DNA from: Hyphomicrobiaceae bacterium
Lineage (GTDB): Bacteria > Pseudomonadota > Alphaproteobacteria > Rhizobiales > Hyphomicrobiaceae
Direction of reading: 5' to 3'
DNA length: 6,234 bases
NCBI GenBank assembly: GCA_020442225.1
Contig: JAGRKR010000454.1
Span: 1-6,234, forward strand
Below are positions 1-5,712 of this stretch, piece after piece (position 1 is the first letter of the stretch; each line of letters opens with the position of its first letter). Under the pieces are notes generated by a model, which saw only the letters and a program-made list of their open reading frames with translations, was not told the DNA's origin and did not search any database. The translations under genes were made by a program, and so were the position numbers.

Positions 1-2099
1 GTGCCGTGGCGCACGCCGGCATGAGCGTAGCAGAGCGGTGCTTCGAGAAGCGTGCGCAGCAGCGGGCGGGCCGTCGCGCGAATGATGCGATTGGGTACGA
101 TCTCGCTCGAGGGATCGCGCGCCACGGTCATCCGGTTCTCGGCGCGGATGTAGTCGTAGCGGCGGATCAGCGTCGGCAGCGGCACGGCCTGGCCGCCCCG
201 GCCGGTCAGTGCGCCGAGCACGACGCCGGCCATCTGATGGACGCGGCGGGGGCTGCCGGCGACGAGGCCTCGCACGATCGCGGTCGAGGCCGGCGTCTGG
301 TGGCCGTCGGCGTCCCCTGGCGGTGGCGTGAAACCGAAGCGTTCGATGAGATGGCGGAGCCGGGGCTGGCCGAGCTGGACGGTGCGCCATTCCAGCGGCC
401 GGTTGAGCGAGCAGGCGAAGCTGACGATGGCCTTGCGCCCGCGCCGGAGCGCGCCGTTGCGCCCGCAGCCTTCGAGCCCGCTGGCCGGCGCCTCGCTGTC
501 GACATAGAGGCTCTGTGGCGTGTCGCGCCCATCGTTGGCGATGGCAATGGCCGCCATGATCTTGGCGGTCGAGGCAATGGCGCGCGCCTCCCGCTCGGGG
601 CGATAGCGGCCGGTCTTGTCGTCGCGCGCCGTGACCGAGCCGAAATAGGGCGAGGTGTCGCCGATCTCGAAATAGCGCACGATTTCCCCGCGCGCGTTGG
701 CGGCCACGACGATCACGTTGGGCAGCCGTCGCCCGTCCCTGCCACTTCCCGCCTTGGCGGGATCAAGCGTATAGCCGGGCGAGACCTTCGCCTCGAATCT
801 GGTGGAGATGGTGCCGAGTGCGGTGAGCAGTTTCCTGCGCAGCTCCATGTTCTCGGTGACATCGAGCGTGAGCGTGACGCCGCGGACATGCCGGCGCCAG
901 CCGAAGCCGTAGTCGTGCTTCATCTCCTCGCGCACGCCGAGGCGCACGGCCGGGACGAGGATGTTGGCGCGGATCTCCGGGTTCGCCTCCGCCCGCTTGG
1001 CGAGGCGCGGGGCGTGGCGCTCGAGGGCCTGCTGCAGCTTGGCCTTCAGCTTGGGGTCGGGGGGGCCGCCCGCGAGGCTTACAAGCTCGAACAGTACCTT
1101 CTTCTGCTCCGCGGTGCCCGCCAGAAGCACATCGGCACATTTTCGCGCCCGCACCTCGGCGATGTAGCGCCAGCGGTCGAGCCGCACCTTATTGAGGCGA
1201 TCGCTGCCGGGCATCAGGATGATCGGCTTGTTGACGGCCGAGGCCAGCACGAACTGTTCGGCGATAGTGAGCTCGTTGGCGGGTTTGCCGAAGACGACGC
1301 GGCTCGTCACCTCGACACCGTGCAGGGGCGAGCCACCCGTGCGCTGCGCGAGCCAGAGATGGTTGGCGGCCCATTGCTTCAATTGCGTCTTGTCGCCGCC
1401 GCGCGTCAGCTCGTGATAGACGATCGGAGCCAGCCACCATTCCGTGAGCTTGCGCGCGAGCTTGCCGAAGGCGCCTTCGCGGGGATCGGGCGGGGTCTTG
1501 TAGATGACGCGCACGAACTGCATGGGCAGCGTCGAACCGCCGATGCCGAGCACCAGCCGGCGCGCCTTGAAGGAGCGCCGCACGGTCGAATAGGGGATCT
1601 TGAGGACGCCGACGAGGTCGATGCCGAACGGGTTGAGCCAGCCACCCATGTAGCGGTCCTCGTGATAGACGAGGCAGCGCCAGTAGTGCAGCGGCACCGA
1701 GCGCACCGGGATCGATTTGTGATCGGGATTGGCGGTGTAGCCGTCGACCTCGATCGGCAGGCCGGTGAAGTTGACGTCGCGCTGGCTGTCGAGACGCGCG
1801 TCGAACGTGCCGACGAAGTTGCCGCTGGCGTCGTAGAGCGCCGTGGCGAGCCAGCGCTCGGCATCGTAGCGCAGCTTGTCCGCCATCCAGATCTGGCCTG
1901 TCACGGCGCGGATCGGCGCGAAGGCGTAGACAAGGAAAACGGCGAAGATGGCATAGATCACGGCCAGCGAAACGACATGCCGCAGCGGGCCGAGTCGCGG
2001 ATTGAACAGGACCGAGAAGAGCAGGAAACGTCCGAGGCGGATCGGCAACGCCAGCGTGGTCTCGGCGAGACGCATCAATACTCTGGCGAGCGATAGCAT
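1..2099 (-). CDS. Class A penicillin-binding protein (GT51 + transpeptidase), 3' end outside window
   Basis: This is a bifunctional peptidoglycan synthase: it would polymerise glycan strands from lipid II and cross-link stem peptides in the periplasm. I translated the minus strand from ATG at 2099 and it stays open for 699 codons to the window edge. Visible features are a basic N-terminus and one membrane segment at about residues 42-61, making it a bitopic inner-membrane protein. The GT51 domain spans about 130-300, with catalytic E147-D148 in HEDRY, GGSTLPMQ at 187-194 (closer to PBP1C-type GGSTLTMQ than to GGSTITQQ) and RKLTE ending at E220. The transpeptidase has the SxxK motif STAK (S510, K513) and the SxN motif SLN (S564, N566), spaced as usual. 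The third motif, KTG, is expected just past the window end, because the last residues (AGVRHGT-like) resemble the stretch that precedes it. The GT51 YLN motif is poorly conserved (WAAN near 243-246). No good Shine-Dalgarno site precedes the start; an in-frame ATG at codon 9 is an alternative. Family assignment is firm, subclass is not. Confidence 0.9.
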   Translation of the reverse strand, partial: MLSLARVLMRLAETTLALPIRLGRFLLFSVLFNPRLGPLRHVVSLAVIYAIFAVFLVYAFAPIRAVTGQIWMADKLRYDAERWLATALYDASGNFVGTFDARLDSQRDVNFTGLPIEVDGYTANPDHKSIPVRSVPLHYWRCLVYHEDRYMGGWLNPFGIDLVGVLKIPYSTVRRSFKARRLVLGIGGSTLPMQFVRVIYKTPPDPREGAFGKLARKLTEWWLAPIVYHELTRGGDKTQLKQWAANHLWLAQRTGGSPLHGVEVTSRVVFGKPANELTIAEQFVLASAVNKPIILMPGSDRLNKVRLDRWRYIAEVRARKCADVLLAGTAEQKKVLFELVSLAGGPPDPKLKAKLQQALERHAPRLAKRAEANPEIRANILVPAVRLGVREEMKHDYGFGWRRHVRGVTLTLDVTENMELRRKLLTALGTISTRFEAKVSPGYTLDPAKAGSGRDGRRLPNVIVVAANARGEIVRYFEIGDTSPYFGSVTARDDKTGRYRPEREARAIASTAKIMAAIAIANDGRDTPQSLYVDSEAPASGLEGCGRNGALRRGRKAIVSFACSLNRPLEWRTVQLGQPRLRHLIERFGFTPPPGDADGHQTPASTAIVRGLVAGSPRRVHQMAGVVLGALTGRGGQAVPLPTLIRRYDYIRAENRMTVARDPSSEIVPNRIIRATARPLLRTLLEAPLCYAHAGVRHG

Positions 2100-2104
2100 T
2101 ACAT

Positions 2105-2137
2105 GACCCGGAGGACGGCTGGCTGATAGAGCGGGTC
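2105..2137 (-). repeat. 6-bp inverted repeat in the leader of the penicillin-binding protein gene
   Basis: The arms GACCCG (2105-2110) and CGGGTC (2132-2137) are perfect reverse complements with 21 bases between them. They sit a few bases upstream of the start codon at 2099, where no convincing Shine-Dalgarno site is visible. The mRNA could fold here and affect initiation, but a 6-bp stem with a long loop is easily found by chance in GC-rich DNA. Confidence 0.2.
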
Positions 2138-2185
2138 TACGGGGCGTTTGTGGCGAATTCGGACCGGAAAGGGGGCAAGTCCCCG

Positions 2186-3196
2186 TCACGGCCGCCTTGC
2201 GCGCCAGACCCTGAAGCGCGATGTCTCGGCCACCACCTCGCCGCCGCCGAACGCCTCGGTGAGGCTGTTCGTGAGCGCTATCCGCCGTTGCACGACCATC
2301 ATGAGCGCGCCGCCGGGCTTCAGGTGGCGCGGGGCTTCCGCGACGAGGGCGGCGAGCACGCCGTGATCCTCGCGAGCGCCATCGTGGAGTGTGGGATTGG
2401 AGACGATGAGGTCATAGGCGCCCGCCCCGGTCGCGGCGAGGCTGTCGGCGGTGAGATAGGCGCGGGCGCCGGGCACGTTCACGCGTTGCGCCGCGGTTGC
2501 CAGTGAGTCGATATCGAGCAGGTCGACGCTCGCGGCGGGCTGTTGGCGCAGGATGTGCCAGCCGACGATGCCGGTGCCGGCGCCAAAATCCAGGACGCAA
2601 TCGCCAGGGGCGGGCGAGGGTATCGCCGACACCAGCAGCTCCGTGCCGGCATCGAGCCGCCCCTCGGCGAACAGACCGGGATAGAAGACCCACGGCACGC
2701 CCTGTCCGGCGATGGCGAGCTCGACGGTCTGGCGCCAGTCCTCGAGGCGGCCCTTGAGGCCGGCGATCTCGGTGGGCCGCACGGCCACGAGGATGCGACT
2801 GTGACGCCTGACCGCCGCCACCGTCACCTCGCCGAGGATGTCCTGCAGGATCGTGCCGGCGGAGCGGATGCCTTCGGAGTTGGCGCCATAGAGCACGACG
2901 CGTCCGCCCGGCGGTGTCACCGCGGCGACGGCATGAATGAGCATGCGCAACTCATGGCGGCTGCGCGCCAGCCGCAGCAGCGCGACGTCATAGGGACCGG
3001 GCTCAGGCCAGGGGCAGGCGACACGGCCAGTACGGGCAAGGCGGTGCCAGGCCGCGGCGTCGTGCCCACGTCCGCGCACGGCTCTCAGCACCATCTCCGT
3101 CTCGTCGTCGGCCACGAGCACCCGGCCCGTCAGCTCGAGTGCGTCGAGGCTCTCGACGAGCGCGCGGGCAGGTAGCGATAGGGTCGAACGGGACAC
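2186..3196 (-). CDS. RsmC/RlmG-like class I SAM-dependent methyltransferase
   Basis: Probable S-adenosylmethionine-dependent RNA methyltransferase of the RsmC/RlmG group, whose characterised members methylate guanine N2 in rRNA (RsmC: G1207 of 16S). It has 336 residues, close to the usual length. The N-terminal half (about 1-150) looks like the degenerate methyltransferase-like domain of this family, with a PPGGRVVLYG segment at 95-104 followed by NSEGIRSAG. The C-terminal half is the catalytic domain. It holds the family signature FYPGLFAEGRLDAGTELL (171-188), SAM motif I VLDFGAGTGI (201-210), an acidic strand end LLDID (226-230), motif IV SNPTLHDG (266-273) and LKPGGALMMV (292-301). The normal motif IV is NPPF or NPPY followed by H-x-G; here the second Pro and the aromatic are T and L. 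Translation starts at GTG (3196), preceded by GGGAG at 8-base spacing. It lies 81 bp after the AtuA gene on the same strand and may be separately transcribed. The exact target nucleotide cannot be read from sequence. Confidence 0.85.
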   Translation of the reverse strand: MSRSTLSLPARALVESLDALELTGRVLVADDETEMVLRAVRGRGHDAAAWHRLARTGRVACPWPEPGPYDVALLRLARSRHELRMLIHAVAAVTPPGGRVVLYGANSEGIRSAGTILQDILGEVTVAAVRRHSRILVAVRPTEIAGLKGRLEDWRQTVELAIAGQGVPWVFYPGLFAEGRLDAGTELLVSAIPSPAPGDCVLDFGAGTGIVGWHILRQQPAASVDLLDIDSLATAAQRVNVPGARAYLTADSLAATGAGAYDLIVSNPTLHDGAREDHGVLAALVAEAPRHLKPGGALMMVVQRRIALTNSLTEAFGGGEVVAETSRFRVWRARRP

Positions 3197-3204
3197 GAAG
3201 GCAA

Positions 3205-3209
3205 CTCCC
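3205..3209 (-). promoter_or_regulatory. Ribosome binding site deciding a GTG start
   Basis: GGGAG lies 8 bases before the GTG at 3196. It supports that non-ATG start for the RsmC-like gene; residues 1-30 then fit the family N-terminus. Confidence 0.6.
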
Positions 3210-3241
3210 GATGCGCCGGTCCGCGGCGGCGGGAAACAGGG

Positions 3242-3259
3242 GGATGCGACGCCGCATCC
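3242..3259 (-). terminator. Hairpin after the AtuA gene, possible weak terminator
   Basis: GGATGCG and CGCATCC form a perfect 7-bp stem with a 4-base loop (GCGT when read on the minus strand). It begins 18 bases after the AtuA stop codon. What follows on the transcript is CCCTGTTTCC, with only a short T run, so it is not a textbook intrinsic terminator. It could be a weak terminator, a 3'-end stabilising structure or part of an attenuator between the operon and the methyltransferase gene. Confidence 0.4.
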
Positions 3260-3277
3260 ACCCGTCTCGAGCGGAAG

Positions 3278-4672
3278 TCAGGCCCCGACCATCTCCACGG
3301 AGACGGGGAAAAGGGGCGCCAGCGCGTCGACATCCATAATGTGGTAGACGCTGAAGCGGTAGGCGTCGCCTGCCGTCATCTCGGGCGGTGTGAACGGAAA
3401 TGCGAGATTGCCCGCCGTCGAGAGCCGGCCGACGTAGCCGAAGTGCAGTAGGTACTGCTTGGCCGAAGCCGTGACGGCGCGCGCCTCCTCCTCGTCCTCG
3501 GCGATGCACTCGACGATGACGCCGATCTCCTCCGGCAGAACCTTGGGGGCCTGTCCTCCGACCGCGCCGAGCCCGTAGAAACGGAAATAGAGGTCGTAGG
3601 AGCGGGGGCCTCGTGGCGGCACAAGCTCGCGCACCATCGCCTCGACGCCGGCTTTGATCTCGTCCGCGCGCTCGATGAAGATGGGATCGGCACAGCCGGC
3701 CACGAAGACGGCGCGGGCACCGACGCGGGTCGAGCCCTCGATCTTCACGGAAAGCTGCTTGGCCGGCTCCCAGCGGGAGCCCCAGACGCGGCAGCGGTGC
3801 TCGTCGACGGCCTCGAAGCAGGCATCCTCGAGATGGAGCACGCCTTCCGGTTCCGCCACGCTGTTCGGGTCGGCCTGCTCGTAGAGCGCATGGGCGGCCA
3901 CCGACATGGGTGTTGCATGGCGCGTCGGGTTCATGCTCTCGAGCACGAAGCGCTCGCCCTCGAGTGTGCCGAGCATGGCGTCGCGCGCGCCCGGAACACA
4001 GCACAGCGACGCGCACTCGATGATCTTGGCCATGTGCATGGCCGGCGCCATGGGCAGGCCGAGCCGAGCCGGCAAGGCGGCGTAGATCGCAGTGTCGCAG
4101 GCGCGGCCCGCGATGATCACATCGGGCTCTTCCGCCATGGCGCGCAGGAACGCTTCCGTGCCCATCTGGCCGACGATCGCCGAGGCGCCGTCGACCTCGG
4201 CTTCGGTCAGTGCGGGGATGGCGCCGATGGGGCGCGTGCGGCCGGACTTCACGGCGGCCTTCAGCACGTCGCGCGGCATCTCGGCGCCGATGGTGGCGAG
4301 CTTGAAGCTGACGCCCTCCTCGCGGGCGATCTCGCGCACGATGTCGAGCGTCGCCTCGAGGTGCGGGTTGGCGCCGGCCGTACCGGCGGTGCCGATGATC
4401 AGCGGGATCTTCTTCGCGAGCGCGCCAAGCAGAACCATGCGCAGGTCGCGCTTGGTAACGCGTCGCGCAGTCGCGAGCCGGCCGGCGCCGAGATAATAGG
4501 GGCCGGGGTCGACGGAGCCCATGTCGCAGCCGATCATGTGCGGCGCGCGCTCGAGCCCGCGCAGCAGGGAGGCTTCGGGAATGCCATAGCCGAGCTGGCC
4601 GGAGGCGGACAGAGCGCGGAACGGTCCCCGCTCGCGCTCGCAGGCGTCGATCATTCGTGCGAAGTTGCTCAT
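3278..4672 (-). CDS. AtuA (DUF1446) family protein
   Basis: Member of the AtuA family, named after the acyclic terpene utilisation cluster of Pseudomonas, where the molecular activity is not well established. It has 464 residues and no signal peptide or membrane segment, so it is probably cytoplasmic. Conserved-looking stretches are IGCDMGSVDPGPYYLG (47-62), a glycine-rich IIGTAGTAGANPHL (92-105), IIAGRACDTAIYAALP (186-201), a cysteine-rich ECASLCC (219-225), SMNPTRHATPMSVAAHALYE (246-265) and GRLSTAGNLAFPFTPPE (415-431). The start at 4672 is chosen because GGAG precedes it by 7 bases and the DUF4387 stop codon is one base upstream. A longer in-frame reading from 4822 would run through the DUF4387 gene. 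It is shorter than the Pseudomonas-type AtuA of roughly 600 residues, consistent with the AtuA core lacking the extra C-terminal domain. It is the last gene of the operon. The substrate is unknown; presence of this family does not by itself mean terpene catabolism. Confidence 0.88.
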   Translation of the reverse strand: MSNFARMIDACERERGPFRALSASGQLGYGIPEASLLRGLERAPHMIGCDMGSVDPGPYYLGAGRLATARRVTKRDLRMVLLGALAKKIPLIIGTAGTAGANPHLEATLDIVREIAREEGVSFKLATIGAEMPRDVLKAAVKSGRTRPIGAIPALTEAEVDGASAIVGQMGTEAFLRAMAEEPDVIIAGRACDTAIYAALPARLGLPMAPAMHMAKIIECASLCCVPGARDAMLGTLEGERFVLESMNPTRHATPMSVAAHALYEQADPNSVAEPEGVLHLEDACFEAVDEHRCRVWGSRWEPAKQLSVKIEGSTRVGARAVFVAGCADPIFIERADEIKAGVEAMVRELVPPRGPRSYDLYFRFYGLGAVGGQAPKVLPEEIGVIVECIAEDEEEARAVTASAKQYLLHFGYVGRLSTAGNLAFPFTPPEMTAGDAYRFSVYHIMDVDALAPLFPVSVEMVGA

Positions 4673-4677
4673 GTCAG
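4664..4677 (-). repeat. 14-nt stop/start junction, copy 1
   Basis: CTGACATGAGCAAC joins the DUF4387 stop (TGA) to the AtuA start (ATG, then Ser-Asn). An identical 14-mer is at 5699-5712 at the other 1-bp junction of the operon. Confidence 0.7.
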
Positions 4678-4970
4678 ATCTCCGCATCCAGGAGGGGACG
4701 ATGCTGCTGCGCGCCGTAGACGTCGCTGTCGCCCGGCGTGCCGGCGATAATGCGCCGGGGCAGCACGATCTTGATGGCGTTGGCGGCCGGATAGGGAATG
4801 ACTTCGGCCTCGCCCACGCCATAGCGCTGGGCGATGACCTCTGGCTTCAGGCTCGCGGCCTTGAGCGCTCTCTGATAGAGCGCCTTGTCCTCGAACATGA
4901 GATCGATGGTGATCTCGGTTGGGCCGGCGTTCTTCGAGCGCACGACCTTGGCAGCATCGCGCAGTCTCAT
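4674..4970 (-). CDS. DUF4387 family protein
   Basis: Small cytoplasmic protein of 98 residues that I recognise as the DUF4387 family, which commonly sits beside AtuA/DUF1446 genes and has no established activity. Visible features are RSKNAGPTEITIDLMF (11-26), a charged helical stretch about 27-50 (EDKALYQRALKAASLKPEV), and YPAANAIKIVLPRR (60-73). A tail, AGTPGDSDVYGAQQHRPLL, follows at 76-94. The alternation of strand-like and helix-like segments would suit a small alpha/beta fold. The ATG at 4970 is chosen because AGAAGGAG lies 6 bases upstream. The gene follows the hydrolase by 23 bp, and its stop is one base before the AtuA start, so the two are very likely translationally coupled and made in similar amounts. 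The likely role is a partner subunit of the AtuA protein; that is inference. Confidence 0.85.
   Translation of the reverse strand: MRLRDAAKVVRSKNAGPTEITIDLMFEDKALYQRALKAASLKPEVIAQRYGVGEAEVIPYPAANAIKIVLPRRIIAGTPGDSDVYGAQQHRPLLDAEI
4680..4683 (-). promoter_or_regulatory. Ribosome binding site of the AtuA gene
   Basis: GGAG lies 7 bases before the ATG at 4672, inside the last codons of the DUF4387 gene. It fixes the AtuA start and argues against the longer in-frame reading from 4822. Confidence 0.65.
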
Positions 4971-4976
4971 GAGACA

Positions 4977-4984
4977 CTCCTTCT
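4977..4984 (-). promoter_or_regulatory. Ribosome binding site of the DUF4387 gene
   Basis: AGAAGGAG lies 6 bases before the ATG at 4970, in the 23-bp gap after the hydrolase. It is the strongest Shine-Dalgarno match in the window and fixes the start of this short gene. Confidence 0.75.
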
Positions 4985-4993
4985 GAGGTCGGG

Positions 4994-5707
4994 TTACTCG
5001 GCAGCCTGGCGTTTGCCGAAGCGCTTCTCGAGCTCGGCGATCACGTAGTCGATGCGCTCGACGTCGGCGAACTTCATGTCCATGTCGAACATGTTGGCTT
5101 TGTGGGCGGCGGCGCTGCGGTCGCCGCAGGCCTCCTCGACGACGATGACGCGGAAATTGTGGGCGAAGGCATCGTTGACGCCTGCGCGCACGCAGCCCGA
5201 TGTCGAGATGCCGATCACCACCAGCGTGTCGACGGCGTCGTAGCGGAGAAACGCCTCGAGCGGCGTGCCGAAGAAGCAGGAGGGCTTGTTCTTGAACACC
5301 ACGCGATCCTCCTCGCGCGGGGCATACTCGGGCGGCCACTCGTCCGCTTTGGGGTCACGGCTGTACTGGAACTCGTCGGCGGTGCCGAGCTTGAGGTTCC
5401 AGATGCCGCGGTAGGTCGGGTGCGTGCGGTCGTCGCGACGGCTGTAGTAGATCGGCAGGCCAAGCTTGCGGAAGGTCTCCGTGATCCGCGTGATGGCCGC
5501 CTCGAGGGCCTCGTCCTTTTTCCCGCATTGGGAATAGGCGGGATCGACGAACATGTAGGTGGTGTCGATGTTGAGCAGGGCCGGCTTGTTGCCGATCCCG
5601 ATACGGCGCCCGAATTTGCCTTTGACGTAGGTTAGAAGCTCGTCGTCGGGCACGTAGCCCCTCCACTTGGCGATCTTCTCTGGCAGGTCGCGCATATCGT
5701 TGCTCAT
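4994..5707 (-). CDS. Isochorismatase-fold cysteine hydrolase, N-carbamoylsarcosine amidase-like
   Basis: Soluble cytoplasmic hydrolase of 237 residues in the isochorismatase/cysteine hydrolase superfamily, which cleaves amide or carbamoyl C-N bonds through a Cys-Asp-Lys triad. The triad is visible: D48 in LLNIDTTYMF, K139 in VVFKNKPSCFFGT and C172 in STSGCVRAGVNDA. The K-to-C spacing of 33 matches my recollection of N-carbamoylsarcosine amidohydrolase. The segment after the nucleophile, ACGDRSAAAHKANMFDMDMKF (183-203), also resembles that enzyme: a GDR, then a short spacer and an N-(L/M)-(Y/F)-D-x-D-x-KF pattern. The first 35 residues are an N-terminal extension before the core fold. The ATG at 5707 is preceded by AGAGGAG at 7 bases and lies one base after the stop of the ABC ATPase gene; the longer frame to 5797 only overlaps that gene. 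Substrate is uncertain: ureido compounds, N-carbamoyl amino acids or other amides are possible. Superfamily is sure, specificity is not. Confidence 0.9.
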   Translation of the reverse strand: MSNDMRDLPEKIAKWRGYVPDDELLTYVKGKFGRRIGIGNKPALLNIDTTYMFVDPAYSQCGKKDEALEAAITRITETFRKLGLPIYYSRRDDRTHPTYRGIWNLKLGTADEFQYSRDPKADEWPPEYAPREEDRVVFKNKPSCFFGTPLEAFLRYDAVDTLVVIGISTSGCVRAGVNDAFAHNFRVIVVEEACGDRSAAAHKANMFDMDMKFADVERIDYVIAELEKRFGKRQAAE

Positions 5708-5712
5708 GTCAG
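5699..5712 (-). repeat. 14-nt stop/start junction, copy 2
   Basis: CTGACATGAGCAAC joins the stop of the ABC ATPase gene to the start of the hydrolase gene. It is identical to the junction at 4664-4677, about 1 kb downstream in the operon. Confidence 0.7.

Noticed and set aside
6..2096. 696-residue plus-strand open frame covering the whole PBP gene
   Set aside because: It is in exact codon register with the minus-strand PBP gene, so a stop needs a sense TTA, CTA or TCA codon, all rare in GC-rich DNA. The only ones end the frame (CTA, PBP codon 2). The translated protein is rich in Arg, Ala, Asp and His with no recognisable domain.
2171..2184. GGGG/CCCC mini-hairpin directly after the methyltransferase stop codon as a terminator
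   Set aside because: Only a 4-bp stem with a 3-base T run on the transcript; too weak to call a terminator in GC-rich DNA.
2543..3175. Plus-strand open frame opposite the RsmC-like gene
   Set aside because: Same antisense-register effect; no domain or ribosome binding site supports it, while the minus-strand frame has clear methyltransferase motifs.
3003..4016. 337-residue minus-strand frame overlapping AtuA and the methyltransferase gene
   Set aside because: Out-of-frame reading of the AtuA gene; extremely Arg-rich and crosses a gene boundary, as frame-shifted GC-rich DNA does.
3278..4672. Calling the operon a terpene (citronellol/geraniol) degradation cluster because of AtuA
   Set aside because: No other atu-type genes (acyl-CoA carboxylase, isohexenylglutaconyl-CoA hydratase, acyl-CoA dehydrogenase) are visible, and the neighbours suggest a nitrogenous substrate.
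3797..4750. 317-residue plus-strand open frame opposite AtuA
   Set aside because: Antisense shadow of the AtuA and DUF4387 genes, with low-complexity Arg/Ala/Gly-rich translation and no family resemblance.
4673..4822. N-terminal extension of AtuA to an ATG at 4822
   Set aside because: It would overlap half of the DUF4387 gene, reads as Ser/Arg/Pro-rich shadow sequence, and the start at 4672 has a good ribosome binding site.
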